Of a DNA stretch of 64,000 bases, positions 7,885 through 17,010 are shown piece by piece. Position numbers and translations under genes: made by a program. The stretch's first letter is position 1. Every line of letters begins with the position of its first letter. This stretch comes from Sphaerotilus sulfidivorans (lineage in GTDB: Bacteria > Pseudomonadota > Gammaproteobacteria > Burkholderiales > Burkholderiaceae_C): NCBI RefSeq assembly GCF_013426975.1, contig NZ_JACCPY010000013.1, positions 37,047-101,046 on the forward strand, written 5' to 3'. The notes below the pieces were generated by a model. It was given only the letters and a program-made list of their open reading frames with translations, made no database searches and was not told where the DNA came from.

Positions 7885-8763
7885 ATGAGCCACACGCCCG
7901 CCGACCAGGCCCAGATCCTCGCCCAGGCGCTGCCCTACATCCGCAAGTTCCATGGCAAGACCATGGTCATCAAGTACGGCGGCAACGCGATGACCGATCC
8001 GGCGCTGCAGAAGGCCTTCGCCGAAGACGTGGTGCTGCTGAAGCTGGTCGGCATCAACCCGATCGTCGTGCACGGCGGCGGCCCGCAGATCGATGCGGCG
8101 CTGACCAAGATCGGCAAGAAGGGCCAGTTCATCCAGGGCATGCGCGTGACCGATGCCGAGACGATGGATGTCGTCGAGTGGGTGCTCGGCGGCGAGGTGC
8201 AGCAGGACATCGTCGGCCTGATCAACGCCGCCGGCGGCAAGGCGGTGGGCCTGACCGGCCGCGACGGCGCGATGATCCGCGCGCGCAAGCTCAAGATGCT
8301 CGACCTCAACGACCCGAGCGTCGAGCATGATGTCGGCCAGGTCGGCGAGATCGAGTCGATCGACCCGAGCATCCTGCGCGCGCTGCAGGACGACCAGTTC
8401 ATTCCGGTGGTCAGCCCGATCGGCTTCGGCCCCGACAACGAGAGCTACAACATCAACGCCGATCTGGTGGCGTCGAAGCTGGCCGAGATCCTCAAGGCCG
8501 AGAAGCTGATGATGCTGACCAACATCCGCGGCGTGCTCGACAAGCAGGGCGAGCTGCTGACCGAGCTGACCTCGCGCCGCATCGACGAGCTGGTCGAGGA
8601 CGGCACGATCTCCGGCGGCATGCTGCCCAAGATCGCCGGCGCGATCGACGCGGCCAAGTGCGGCGTGAACGCGGTGCACATCATCGACGGGCGCGTGCCG
8701 CATGTGCTGCTGCTGGAGATCCTGACCGACCAGGCCTTCGGCACGATGATCCGCTCGCACTGA
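7885..8763 (+). CDS. argB: Acetylglutamate kinase
   Basis: The product is 292 aa and phosphorylates N-acetyl-L-glutamate with ATP, the second step of arginine synthesis, in the cytoplasm. The N-terminal KYGGNAM segment and VHGGGPQI segment are the phosphate and acetylglutamate binding elements of this kinase family. The later GGMLPKI and CGVNAVHI segments are also typical. Length matches the family. A short gap separates it from the downstream HAD hydrolase gene, and a run of plus-strand genes follows through the Nudix gene at 11620. Confidence 0.97.
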   Translation: MSHTPADQAQILAQALPYIRKFHGKTMVIKYGGNAMTDPALQKAFAEDVVLLKLVGINPIVVHGGGPQIDAALTKIGKKGQFIQGMRVTDAETMDVVEWVLGGEVQQDIVGLINAAGGKAVGLTGRDGAMIRARKLKMLDLNDPSVEHDVGQVGEIESIDPSILRALQDDQFIPVVSPIGFGPDNESYNINADLVASKLAEILKAEKLMMLTNIRGVLDKQGELLTELTSRRIDELVEDGTISGGMLPKIAGAIDAAKCGVNAVHIIDGRVPHVLLLEILTDQAFGTMIRSH

Positions 8764-8777
8764 GCCGGTCTGCCGCG

Positions 8778-9485
8778 ATGAAGCGCGCCCCGGTCTGGCT
8801 CTTCGACCTCGACGACACGCTGCACGACGCCAGCCACGCGGCCTTCGGGCCGATCGCCGAGGCGATGACCGTCTACATCGAGCGCGAGCTGGCGCTGGGC
8901 CGCCGCGAGGCCGAGGCCCTGCGCCGCCACTACTGGGACCGCTACGGCGCGACGCTGCTGGGGCTGATGCGCCACCACGGCGTGCGCGCCGCGCATTTCC
9001 TGCACGACACGCACCGGCTGCCCGGCCTGGAGCACCGGCTGCGCGCCAGCGCGCACGATCTGGCGGCGCTCGAGCGCCTGCCGGGCCGGCGCTTCATCCT
9101 GACCAACGCGCCGCGCGCCTACGCCGAGCGGGTGCTGGCGGCCCTTGGCATGACGCGGCTCTTCCACGGCGTCATCCCGATCGAGCGCATGACGATGTTC
9201 GGCGACCTGCGCCCCAAGCCCGACGCGCGCATGCTGCGAAGCATCGCGGTGATGCTGAAGGTGCCGCCCTCGCGCTGCATCCTGGTCGAGGACACGCTGG
9301 CGCACCAGAAGTCGGCGCGCCGGGTGGGCATGAAGACGGTGTGGATGCAGCGCTGGATGCGCCGCGCCGGCTCGCCCGCGCCGGTGTCGGCCGGACTGCC
9401 GGCGCGCCCGCGACGCTGCCGGCGACCGACTTATGTGTGTGCCAGAATCCGCAGCCTTCAGGCGCTGTCCCGCTCCGCCTGGTGA
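8778..9485 (+). CDS. HAD-family pyrimidine 5'-nucleotidase
   Basis: The product is 235 aa from ATG at 8778. The first HAD motif is DLDDTLHD at about residue 10, motif II is the LTN around residue 110, and motif III/IV is the KPD...LVEDT pair near 140-170. The DLDDTLH sequence and helical cap fit the pyrimidine 5'-nucleotidase branch (SDT1/YjjG-like) that hydrolyses nucleoside monophosphates. The last 40 or so residues are Arg/Pro-rich and low in complexity and run to about 60 bp before slmA. It sits between argB and slmA, a common order in Burkholderiales. Confidence 0.85.
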   Translation: MKRAPVWLFDLDDTLHDASHAAFGPIAEAMTVYIERELALGRREAEALRRHYWDRYGATLLGLMRHHGVRAAHFLHDTHRLPGLEHRLRASAHDLAALERLPGRRFILTNAPRAYAERVLAALGMTRLFHGVIPIERMTMFGDLRPKPDARMLRSIAVMLKVPPSRCILVEDTLAHQKSARRVGMKTVWMQRWMRRAGSPAPVSAGLPARPRRCRRPTYVCARIRSLQALSRSAW

Positions 9486-9544
9486 AGGGGCCGGGACCCG
9501 GCGCCCTGTCGACCCGTTTCAGCGCGCCTGCCGCCCCGTTCCCG

Positions 9545-10195
9545 ATGCCCGATACCTCCGACGCCCCGGCCGCTTCCGCGCCCGACCACGAGACGGCTGC
9601 CGCCGAGCCGGCGCGTCGTCGCCCCAAGCCCGGCGAGCGCCGCCTGCAGATCCTGCGCACGCTGGCGCAGATGCTCGAGCGCCCCGGCGCCGAGCGCATC
9701 ACCACCTCCGCGCTGGCCGCGCAGCTCGAGCTGAGCGAGGCGGCGCTGTACCGGCATTTCCGCAGCAAGGCCCAGATGTTCGAGGCGCTGATCGAGTTCA
9801 TCGAGAGCAGCATCTTCGGTCTGGTCAACCAGATCTGCGAGCGCGAGGAGGATCCCCGCGTGCAGGCCGCGCACAGCGTCATCGTGCTGCTGCAGTTCGC
9901 CGAGCGCAATCCCGGCATGACCCGGGTGATGGTGGGCGACGCGCTGGTGCTCGAGGACCCGCGGCTCGCGCAGCGCATGAACCAGTTCTTCGACCGCATC
10001 GAGTCGCAGCTGCGCCAGCTGATGCGCCGAGCGGCCGATGCACGCGGCTCGGCCGAGCCGACCGTCGAGGCGGCCGCGCAGGCCTCGGCGCTGACCTGCT
10101 TCTGCATCGGGCGGCTGCAGCGCTTCGCCCGCACCGATTTCCGCCGCAGCCCGGTCGAGCAGATCGACCTGGCGCTGCAGATGATGATCCACTGA
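9545..10195 (+). CDS. slmA: Nucleoid occlusion factor SlmA (TetR family)
   Basis: The product is 216 aa from ATG at 9545. After an acidic, Ala/Pro-rich leader of about 25 residues there is a TetR-type helix-turn-helix (TTSALAAQLELSEAALYRHF, about residues 49-68). The C-terminal half is the helical ligand/dimer domain. SlmA binds specific DNA sites and blocks FtsZ polymerisation over the nucleoid. The RSKAQMFEALIEFIESSIF segment and the position beside argB and the HAD gene are typical of slmA in betaproteobacteria. An upstream in-frame extension exists but lies within the HAD gene tail. Confidence 0.92.
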   Translation: MPDTSDAPAASAPDHETAAAEPARRRPKPGERRLQILRTLAQMLERPGAERITTSALAAQLELSEAALYRHFRSKAQMFEALIEFIESSIFGLVNQICEREEDPRVQAAHSVIVLLQFAERNPGMTRVMVGDALVLEDPRLAQRMNQFFDRIESQLRQLMRRAADARGSAEPTVEAAAQASALTCFCIGRLQRFARTDFRRSPVEQIDLALQMMIH

Positions 10196-10212
10196 GCCCC
10201 TCCTGCCGAACG

Positions 10213-11139
10213 ATGAGCGACTTCTCCACCCTGATCGCCCGCGCCGAGGCGCTGCTGGCCCGGCTCGAGGCGGTGCTGCCGCAGCCGCCGGCCGCGCCCG
10301 ACTGGTCGGCCTCGATCGCCTTCCGCTACCGCCGCCGCGGCACGGGCGGCGGCGTGCTCGAGCCGGTGCGCCAGGTCGCGCCGCTGCGCCTGGCCGACCT
10401 GAAGGAGGTCGACGGCCAGAAGGAGCGCCTGGTGCGCAACACCGCGCAGTTCGTCGCCGGCCGCCCGGCCAACAATGTGCTGCTGACCGGCGCGCGCGGC
10501 ACGGGCAAGAGCTCGCTGATCAAGGCCTGCCTGAACGAGTTCGCCGACCGCGGCCTGCGCCTGATCGAGGTCGACAAGGACGACCTGACCGATCTGCCCG
10601 ACCTGGTGGCCCTGGTGGGCGAGCGGCCCGAGCGCTTCATCATCTACTGCGACGACCTGAGCTTCGACGAGGGCGAGTCGGGCTACAAGGCGCTGAAGTC
10701 CATCCTGGACGGCACCATCGCGCAGGCCTCCGACAATGTGCTGATCTGCGCCACCAGCAACCGCCGCCACCTGCTGCCCGAGCAGATGAAGGACAACCTG
10801 GGCGCGCGCCACGACGACAACGGCGAGCTGCACCCCGGCGAGGCGATCGAGGAGAAGATCTCGCTGTCCGAGCGCTTCGGGCTGTGGATCAGCTTCTATC
10901 CGTTCAGCCAGCGCGAGTACCTGGCCATCGTCGGCCAGTGGCTGCGCCATTTCGGCATCGACGAGGCCACGATCGAGGCGGCGCGCCAGCCCGCGCTGGT
11001 CTGGGCGCTGGAGCGCGGCTCGCGCTCGGGCCGGGTGGCCTGGCAGTTCGCGCGCGACTTTGCCGGCCGCGCCGAGGCGCCGGCCGCCGCGCCCGCACCG
11101 ATCCAGGGCGACGGCCCGGAAGGGCTGGACCATGTCTGA
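10213..11139 (+). CDS. DUF815 family AAA-type ATPase
   Basis: The product is 308 aa from ATG at 10213. Walker A is GARGTGKSS near residue 97-105 and Walker B is IIYCDDLSF near residue 145-152, followed by a sensor-1-like ATSNRRHL segment. This matches the DUF815 group of predicted P-loop ATPases, whose substrate is unknown. It follows slmA by 17 bp and overlaps the Nudix gene by 8 bp, so the three are probably co-transcribed. The C-terminal 25 residues are Ala/Pro-rich. Confidence 0.88.
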   Translation: MSDFSTLIARAEALLARLEAVLPQPPAAPDWSASIAFRYRRRGTGGGVLEPVRQVAPLRLADLKEVDGQKERLVRNTAQFVAGRPANNVLLTGARGTGKSSLIKACLNEFADRGLRLIEVDKDDLTDLPDLVALVGERPERFIIYCDDLSFDEGESGYKALKSILDGTIAQASDNVLICATSNRRHLLPEQMKDNLGARHDDNGELHPGEAIEEKISLSERFGLWISFYPFSQREYLAIVGQWLRHFGIDEATIEAARQPALVWALERGSRSGRVAWQFARDFAGRAEAPAAAPAPIQGDGPEGLDHV

Positions 11140-11620
11140 GCCGATCGTCGTCGACGGCGCGGAGAACCTGCCCGAGCGGGTGCCGGTCGAGGTCGCGGTG
11201 GGCGTGCTGGTCGAGCGCGACGCCGACGGGCGCGAGGGCCGTTTCCTGCTGACCTCGCGCCCGGCGGGCAAGGTCTACGCCGGCTTCTGGGAGTTCCCCG
11301 GCGGCAAGCTCGAGTCCGGCGAGACGGTCGAGCAGGCGCTGCGCCGCGAGCTGATCGAGGAGATCGGCATCACCATCGGCGCGGTCCAGCCGTGGCGCGA
11401 GCTGGTGATGGACTATCCGCATGCGCGGGTGCGGCTGAACTTCTGCAAGGTCTTCGACTGGACCGGCGAGTTCGAGATGCGCGAGGCGCAGGCCATGGCC
11501 TGGCAGACGCTGCCGGTCGAGGTGGAGCCGGTGCTGCCCGGCACGATCCCGGTGCTGCGCTGGTTCGCCGAGGAGCGCGGCCACGCCGGGCTGACGCACC
11601 GCGAGACGCCGGCGGACTGA
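11132..11620 (+). CDS. Nudix hydrolase (MutT-type)
   Basis: The product is 162 aa from ATG at 11132, overlapping the upstream ATPase gene. The complete Nudix box is present with spacing G-x5-E-x7-R-E-L-x-E-E-x-G-I starting in WEFPGGKLESGE. MutT proteins remove 8-oxo-dGTP from the nucleotide pool; the WEFPGGK lead-in fits MutT well. Length is slightly above the 130-residue E. coli MutT. It converges on yacG with a 27-bp gap. Confidence 0.88.
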   Translation: MSEPIVVDGAENLPERVPVEVAVGVLVERDADGREGRFLLTSRPAGKVYAGFWEFPGGKLESGETVEQALRRELIEEIGITIGAVQPWRELVMDYPHARVRLNFCKVFDWTGEFEMREAQAMAWQTLPVEVEPVLPGTIPVLRWFAEERGHAGLTHRETPAD

Positions 11621-11647
11621 ACCGCCCGGCCGCGCCCGGCGCCGTCG

Positions 11648-11857
11648 TCAGGCGCCGGCGTCGAAGTCGTCGGGCGGCTCGACCGCGCCGACGCGGTAGT
11701 CGCCGCTGGCCCAGGCGCCCAGGTCATGCTCGCGGCAGCGCAGGCTGCAGAAGGGCCGGTACGGATTCAGGTCCTTCGCGAAGGGCGCGGGCGTGCCGCA
11801 GGCCGGGCAGGGCACCAGGCGCGGTGCGGGCGAGTCGGGGGAAGAAATCATCGTCAT
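11648..11857 (-). CDS. yacG: DNA gyrase inhibitor YacG (zinc-binding)
   Basis: The product is 69 aa with the four-cysteine zinc site CPACG and CSLRC, followed by the DLGAWASGDYRV segment typical of YacG. YacG binds GyrB and inhibits gyrase. It ends the pilD-coaE-zapD-yacG group and lies 37 bp after zapD. Confidence 0.95.
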   Translation of the reverse strand: MTMISSPDSPAPRLVPCPACGTPAPFAKDLNPYRPFCSLRCREHDLGAWASGDYRVGAVEPPDDFDAGA

Positions 11858-11894
11858 CGCCCCCGAGTCTAGGCCAGCCGCGGCGCTCCTCGCC

Positions 11895-12650
11895 TCAGGC
11901 GCACAGCGTCAGCGGCAGCTGCACGCTGTCGTTCATCGGGCGCAGCCGGCCCTCGGCGTCGGCGCGGCTCAGCCGGATGGCCAGCAGCACCCGGTTGCCG
12001 CTGATCTCGGGAATCAGCTGCGAGGCCGGGTCCACCTCCAGGCGCACCAGCTGCAGCGCGCGGCTGCCGTTCAGGTTGAGCTGGAACAGGCTGTTGCGGA
12101 AGCCCGCCATCTGCTGGACGCCCGATTCGCGCAGCAGGCCCAGATTGACCTCGAGCGCCTCGGCCAGCGGATCGAGCACGCCGACCCAGCGCAGCAGATC
12201 ATGGCGCCGCTTGGGCGCCGGCTCCTGCTGCCAGGCGAAATAGCCGGGCAGGTCGAACTCGCAGGTGCCGCCGGGAATGTGGATGCGGCTGCGCACCGCC
12301 ATCAGCCATTCGTTGCCGGCCAGGGTCTGCTCGGGCCGGCCGGGCGTGGCCGCGAGCCGGCGGTGCGCGCCGACGATGCGGTCGACCGCCAGGTCCAGCG
12401 CCGCCTCCGAGATCGAAGGAATGCCCCGGTAGCTCTCGAAGACCTTGTTCTGCCGGTCCAGCTCGCGCAGCAGGTCGGCCTTGAAGTCGGTGCGCGAGGT
12501 CACGTCCATGATCTCGAACAGCGTCGCCAGCGCGTAGTGGTGGTCGGTCGCGGTCTCGCGCGGCACCAGCAGGGCCAGCCGGGTGAAGAGCCGCTCGAGC
12601 CGAAGCATCGTGCGGATGCTCTCGTTGAAGGGATATTCGTAGTGGGTCAA
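11895..12650 (-). CDS. zapD: Cell division protein ZapD
   Basis: The product is 251 aa if translated from TTG at 12650, giving THYEYPFNESIRTMLRLE as the N-terminal region, which fits other ZapD proteins. GGGGAG lies nine bases upstream of this TTG. An ATG at 12734 would add 28 residues unlike the family and overlap the coaE end. ZapD crosslinks FtsZ protofilaments at the division site. The core contains DFKADLLRELDRQ and a helical N-domain followed by a beta-rich C-domain. Context between coaE and yacG is conserved. Confidence 0.93.
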   Translation of the reverse strand: MTHYEYPFNESIRTMLRLERLFTRLALLVPRETATDHHYALATLFEIMDVTSRTDFKADLLRELDRQNKVFESYRGIPSISEAALDLAVDRIVGAHRRLAATPGRPEQTLAGNEWLMAVRSRIHIPGGTCEFDLPGYFAWQQEPAPKRRHDLLRWVGVLDPLAEALEVNLGLLRESGVQQMAGFRNSLFQLNLNGSRALQLVRLEVDPASQLIPEISGNRVLLAIRLSRADAEGRLRPMNDSVQLPLTLCA

Positions 12651-12699
12651 GGCCTTGTTCTCCCCGATCCGGCCGGCCGGACGATCGGTTTCGATTGTT

Positions 12700-13302
12700 T
12701 CACAGCCAGCTTTTCCAGACATGGTCCACCGCACGGGCGAGCTGGTCGTGGTCGATTCCGTCGTTGAGGATCACCGCATCGGCGACCGCGCGGCGCTGCT
12801 CGCGGCCGGCCTGCTGCGCGATGACCCGTTCGACCGCCTCGGGCGCCCAGCCGTTGCGGGCGACCACCCGCGCGATCTGCGTGGCGGGCGTGCAGTCGAC
12901 GACCAGGATGCGGTCGACCCGCTCGCGCCAGCGCCGGCCCGACTCGACCAGCAGCGGCACATCGAAGACCACCGGTGCGCCGGGCGGGGCGGCGGCGGCC
13001 TCGGCCTCGGTGTCCTCGGCGATCAGCGGATGCAGGATGGCCTCGAGCCGCTGGCGCTCGGCCGGGTCGGCGAAGACGCGCTCGCGCATGCGGGCACGGT
13101 CCATCGCGCCCTGGGCATCGATGGACTCGGGCCCGAAGGCGGCGGCGATGGCGGCGATCGCCCGGCCGCCCGGCGCGGTCAGCCGGTGCGCGATCGCGTC
13201 GGTGTCGACGATGTGTGCGCCCTGCGCGCGCAGCAGGCCGGCGACGGTGCTCTTGCCGCTGCCGATGCCGCCGGTCAGGCCGATGCGCAGCGCGCGGCTC
13301 AT
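12700..13302 (-). CDS. coaE: Dephospho-CoA kinase
   Basis: The product is 200 aa and adds the 3'-phosphate to dephospho-CoA, the last step of CoA synthesis. Walker A (GLTGGIGSGKST) is at about residues 8-19 and VDTDAIAH follows near residue 32, both diagnostic. The VFDVPLLVESG segment near 115 is the CoA-binding element. The start overlaps the pilD stop by ATGA. The frame remains open upstream of the start but that part is a shadow of pilD. Confidence 0.96.
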   Translation of the reverse strand: MSRALRIGLTGGIGSGKSTVAGLLRAQGAHIVDTDAIAHRLTAPGGRAIAAIAAAFGPESIDAQGAMDRARMRERVFADPAERQRLEAILHPLIAEDTEAEAAAAPPGAPVVFDVPLLVESGRRWRERVDRILVVDCTPATQIARVVARNGWAPEAVERVIAQQAGREQRRAVADAVILNDGIDHDQLARAVDHVWKSWL

Positions 13303-14171
13303 GCCCAGCCCATCCAGCCCAGCACCCGCTCGCTGCCGGCGAGCATCACCACCAGCGCGCCGCCCGCCAGGAAGGGGCCGAAGGGCACATAGCGACCCTC
13401 GCGCAGCGTCGCGGCCAGCTTCATGCCGATGCCGACGATCGCGCCGATCACCGAGGCGCCCAGCACGATCGGCAGCAGCATCGCCGGGCCCAGCCAGGCG
13501 CCCAGCGCCGCCAGCAGCTTGAAGTCGCCGGCGCCCATGCCCTCCCTGCCGGTCACCAGGCGGAACAGCTGCGAGATGCTCCACAGGCTCATGTAGCCGC
13601 CGACGGCGCCCCACAGCGCCTGTTCGGGCGACAGCGGCAGCCAGCCCAGCAGCGCGCCGAGCAGGCCCGCCCAGGCCAGCGGCTGCGTCATGCTGTCGGG
13701 CAGCAGCGTGGTGTCCCAGTCGATCAGCGAGGCCGCCAGCAGCGTCGCGGCGAAGCCGCACCACAGCAGTGTCTGCGGCTCGGCGCCGAAGCGCCAGCCG
13801 ATGGCGGCGAACAGCAGCGCGCAGCCCAGCTCGACCAGCGGATAGCGCGGCGAGATCGGCGTGCGGCAGGCCGAGCAGCGCCCGCCCAGGCGCAGCCAGC
13901 CCAGCAGCGGGATGTTCTCGTGCCAGCGCAGCACATGGCCGCATTTCGGGCAGCGCGAGCGCGGGCGCGCCAGGCCGAGCGGGCGGCCGTCGTCGCCCGG
14001 CGCCGGCGGCACCGGATCGATGCCGAGCATCTCGGCGCTGTCCTGGCGCCACTGGCGCTCCATCATGACCGGCAGCCGGTGCACGACCACGTTCAGGAAG
14101 CTGCCGATGCACAGGCCGAACAGCGCCAGCGCTGCCGGGGAGAGCAGCCATTCCAGGGTTTGGGAATTCAT
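13299..14171 (-). CDS. pilD: Type IV prepilin peptidase / N-methyltransferase PilD
   Basis: The product is 290 aa, an integral membrane aspartyl protease that cleaves and N-methylates type IV prepilins and type II secretion pseudopilins. The cytoplasmic loop has two cysteine pairs (CPKCGH and CSACR). The active-site aspartates are in LIDWDTTLLPD and in the GAGDFKL element of the GxGD type. About seven to eight hydrophobic segments are visible. In related genomes pilB and pilC lie upstream; here glycosyltransferase genes occupy that place. Confidence 0.96.
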   Translation of the reverse strand: MNSQTLEWLLSPAALALFGLCIGSFLNVVVHRLPVMMERQWRQDSAEMLGIDPVPPAPGDDGRPLGLARPRSRCPKCGHVLRWHENIPLLGWLRLGGRCSACRTPISPRYPLVELGCALLFAAIGWRFGAEPQTLLWCGFAATLLAASLIDWDTTLLPDSMTQPLAWAGLLGALLGWLPLSPEQALWGAVGGYMSLWSISQLFRLVTGREGMGAGDFKLLAALGAWLGPAMLLPIVLGASVIGAIVGIGMKLAATLREGRYVPFGPFLAGGALVVMLAGSERVLGWMGWA

Positions 14172-14264
14172 CGGAAAACGGGAACGCCCCGACGCTCAGG
14201 TGCGGGGCGACAGGGCAAGCCAAGGAATGCCCATTCTGCGACATTCATGCGGCAGTCCCGCGGC

Positions 14265-15788
14265 TCAGGCCGCGTCGAGCACCTCGGCGAGCTCACGGTC
14301 GATGCCGGGGCCGGCGGTCGCGCCGACCAGCGCCTGCAGCGGCACCGAGGTGCCGGCCGGCAGCAGCTGCTCCTGCGGCGGCACTGCGTCTTCGGGCAGG
14401 TGGCAGTCGCTGGTCATGCGCCGCGCCAGCGTGCGTTCGCGTGGGGTGGTGGCGATCTTGCGCAGGCGCAGCAGGCCCGGGGCCTCGCCGTCCGCATCGG
14501 CCAGGATCTCGAGGCGGTGCTCGAACCAGCCCAGCTGCCAGAAGCGGTCGGCGCAGGCGCTCCAGATGTCGGCGCGCGCGCCGGCGTCATGCTCGATCAG
14601 CAGCAGGCCGTCCTCGCGCAGCAGGGCCAGGCAGTTGCTCAGCAGCACCGGCAGATCGGCGCCGCGGGTGAGCGTGGCGGGCAGCAGGATCTCGTCGATC
14701 TGTCCGGCCTCCAGCCGCAGCGGTCCGCACAGCGGCGAGACGGTCGACAGCGGCAGGGCCAGCGGCTGCGCCGGATCGAGCACCAGATCGGGCTCGCTGC
14801 GTGCGCAGGCCTCGATGTTGAGCCAGCCGCTGCGGTAGCCGGTGCCGGCGCCCAGGTGCAGCCGGGTCGGCTGCCAGGGCTTCGGGTCGCGCCGGTGCAG
14901 GTGCGTCAGGCCGACCGCGCAGGCGTGGACCAGGATGTCGGCCATCGCCTGTGCCGGATCGAGCTGCTCGAAGTGCGCATGCTGCTGGCGGGTGCGCTCG
15001 ACCCAGGCGGGCGTGCCGAACTCGCGCGAGAAGAACTCGCCCAGCGTGGCCTCGTCGACCCAGCTGACCGCCTGCTCGATGTAGCCCGGCACCCGGGTCG
15101 CGGCGGTGCGCTGCAGCACGACCGGCGTGCCCAGGCTCAGGCAGTGCGCCAGCAGCACCGGATCGACATGGCCGCTGCCATGCGCGTCGCACAGCAGCAC
15201 CGCACGCGCCTGGCGCACGAAGGCATCGCGCTCGGCGCCGTACAGCGGCTGGTCCAGCACGCTGACCGGCACGCCGCAGGCCTCGATGCGGGCGACGAAG
15301 TCCTGTGCGGCGGCGCTGAACTCGCCCAGATGCAGCAGCTCGATCGGGCGGCCGTCGATCGGCAGCGGCACGCCCTCGGCATCCTCGGCCAGATAGGGCG
15401 CATGCACGAAGGGCACCAGCGGCACGCGGTCGGGCTGGGCGGCATAGACCGGCAGATTGGTCGGATCGCCGTCGACGACCGCCGAGCGCGACAGCAGCGC
15501 GACATAGTCGGTGAAGTCGGCGGGCAGCGCGTCCTGGCCGTCGGCGCCGAACTGCAGCAGGTTGACGAGCACGCAGGGATGGCGCTCGAGCTGGCGCTCG
15601 TCGAAGCCCAGATGCGCGCCGAAGACGAAGTTGACCGCGTCATGGCGCAGCCGGTTCTTCGACAGGCTGACCCGTGCGCCCAGCCGCCGGAAGTGGTAGC
15701 GGAAATAGCGTGCCGGGTCGAGCAGCCCGAGCGCCTGCTCGTGGCCGGCGGGCTGGACGATGCAGAGATGGATGTCCGGCAGGGTCAT
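14265..15788 (-). CDS. Glycosyltransferase-like / methyltransferase-like fusion protein
   Basis: The product is 507 aa from ATG at 15788. The N-terminal half (to about residue 310) looks like a GT-B or CgeB-type glycosyltransferase C-lobe, with segments such as ARAVLLCDAHGSGHVDPVLL and SLGTPVVLQ. The C-terminal half begins near residue 330 with LHLGAGTGYRSGWLNIE, a degenerate SAM-binding-like motif I of the kind seen in small sugar-associated methyltransferases, followed by an Asp/Leu-rich core. I could not name a family with certainty. Upstream in the same direction are a GT2 and a GT41-like gene; downstream is pilD. Glycan or glycoprotein modification is inferred. Confidence 0.7.
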   Translation of the reverse strand: MTLPDIHLCIVQPAGHEQALGLLDPARYFRYHFRRLGARVSLSKNRLRHDAVNFVFGAHLGFDERQLERHPCVLVNLLQFGADGQDALPADFTDYVALLSRSAVVDGDPTNLPVYAAQPDRVPLVPFVHAPYLAEDAEGVPLPIDGRPIELLHLGEFSAAAQDFVARIEACGVPVSVLDQPLYGAERDAFVRQARAVLLCDAHGSGHVDPVLLAHCLSLGTPVVLQRTAATRVPGYIEQAVSWVDEATLGEFFSREFGTPAWVERTRQQHAHFEQLDPAQAMADILVHACAVGLTHLHRRDPKPWQPTRLHLGAGTGYRSGWLNIEACARSEPDLVLDPAQPLALPLSTVSPLCGPLRLEAGQIDEILLPATLTRGADLPVLLSNCLALLREDGLLLIEHDAGARADIWSACADRFWQLGWFEHRLEILADADGEAPGLLRLRKIATTPRERTLARRMTSDCHLPEDAVPPQEQLLPAGTSVPLQALVGATAGPGIDRELAEVLDAA

Positions 15789-15921
15789 GATCGGTCTGGC
15801 GCGGTCGGGCCGGCAGGAAGTTTCATTTCCCGGCCAGTCTAGGCAAGGCCGCGGCCTCGCGTCGGCCTGATCAGCCCGGTCAAGACCGCGCAAATCAGGG
15901 GCCGCGGGCTGTTGCGGCCGC

Positions 15922-16983
15922 TCAGCCCGGCTGGGCCGCCGGGGCCAGCTCGGCCCGCAGCGAATGCAGCAGCGCGAGGTTGTGCCGGGCCAGCTCGCCG
16001 CCGCGGCCGTGCACCGCGCCGTCGAGCTCCGGGCGCTCGCCGATCTCCAGGCAGCGGGTCCAGGCGCCCTCGATCATCGGCAGCAGCTCGCCGGCGCGGC
16101 GCGGCTCGCGTGCGGCCCAGTCGAGCATCAGGTCGCCGAGCGCGAAGAAGAAGTCGGGCGAGTCGGACCACAGCGCCATCTGCGCCGAGGCCAGCTCGAT
16201 GCCCTCGGCATGGCGGCCGGCGCATTTCAGCGCATGCAGCCGGCGCACGCTGAGGTCGTGGGTCCAGCCCGGCGCCTCCGGGCCGCAGGGCTGCAGCGTC
16301 TCGGCGCGCGCGAAGCAGTCGAGCGCGGCGGCCGCACGGCCGTGCACGTCATGGTCCTTGCCGAGCTGGTACCAGAGGTAGGCGTCGTCGGGCCGGTCGG
16401 CGATCTCGCGCTGCAGCAGCCGGGCGTTGCGGTCGGCCTTGCGCGCCAGCGCCTCGGGCAGGTAGCCGCTGTGGCCGATCGTCACCGGCAGCCGGCGCAC
16501 CGGCAGGGCGTGCTGCGGCTGCTCGTGGACCCGGCCGCGGTAGCGCACCGTGCCGGGCAGCAGACGGCTGATCCAGCTCGAGGCGATTGCCTCGCCGCCG
16601 GGCTCGCCGCCCTCGAGCGCATGGCGGCTGTCGACACGCAGCGCGCCGACGAAGTCGGGCTTGCAGGTGCGCAGCGCCGCCAGCACCTGCGCGCCGTCGC
16701 TCAGCCACTCGTCGCCGTCGAGCACCAGATGCCAGTCGGCGCCGGCCAGGTCGAGCGCGGCGTTGCGCGCCGCGGCAAAGTCGTCGCACCAGGCGAAGTC
16801 GGCGACCCGGGCGCCGGCGGCGCGGGCGATCTCGCGGGTGCGGTCGCTCGAGCCGGTGTCGAGCACCACCATCCGGTCGACATGGCGGCGCACGCTGTCG
16901 AGCGTGCGCTTCAGGCCGGCGGCCTCGTTGCGGACGATCATCACCAAGGCGATGCGGTAGAGGCGGGCGGGTTTCGGTCGCAT
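15922..16983 (-). CDS. Glycosyltransferase family 2 with helical-repeat tail
   Basis: The product is 353 aa. The N-terminal GT-A fold has the VMIVRNEA start motif near residue 14, LDTGSSDRT near residue 41 and the LDGDEW metal-binding DxD-type motif near residue 90. The region after about residue 200 is rich in Ala and Leu and contains YLWYQLGKDHDVHGR and CFARAETL, which look like TPR-type helices. Such GT2-TPR proteins transfer a sugar from a nucleotide donor; the acceptor is not evident. It lies 27 bp downstream of the GT41-like gene and is probably co-transcribed with it. Confidence 0.88.
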   Translation of the reverse strand: MRPKPARLYRIALVMIVRNEAAGLKRTLDSVRRHVDRMVVLDTGSSDRTREIARAAGARVADFAWCDDFAAARNAALDLAGADWHLVLDGDEWLSDGAQVLAALRTCKPDFVGALRVDSRHALEGGEPGGEAIASSWISRLLPGTVRYRGRVHEQPQHALPVRRLPVTIGHSGYLPEALARKADRNARLLQREIADRPDDAYLWYQLGKDHDVHGRAAAALDCFARAETLQPCGPEAPGWTHDLSVRRLHALKCAGRHAEGIELASAQMALWSDSPDFFFALGDLMLDWAAREPRRAGELLPMIEGAWTRCLEIGERPELDGAVHGRGGELARHNLALLHSLRAELAPAAQPG

Positions 16984-17010
16984 GAGGATCGGAATGAAGG
17001 AGGGAGGGAG

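Noticed and set aside
11636..11658. Perfect 8-bp inverted repeat spanning the yacG stop codon
   Set aside because: It has no U-run on either strand and such GC-rich inverted repeats are common by chance at this base composition.
12975..15842. A 955-codon plus-strand frame over coaE, pilD and the fusion gene
   Set aside because: Antisense shadow with Arg/Gln-rich composition and no family features.
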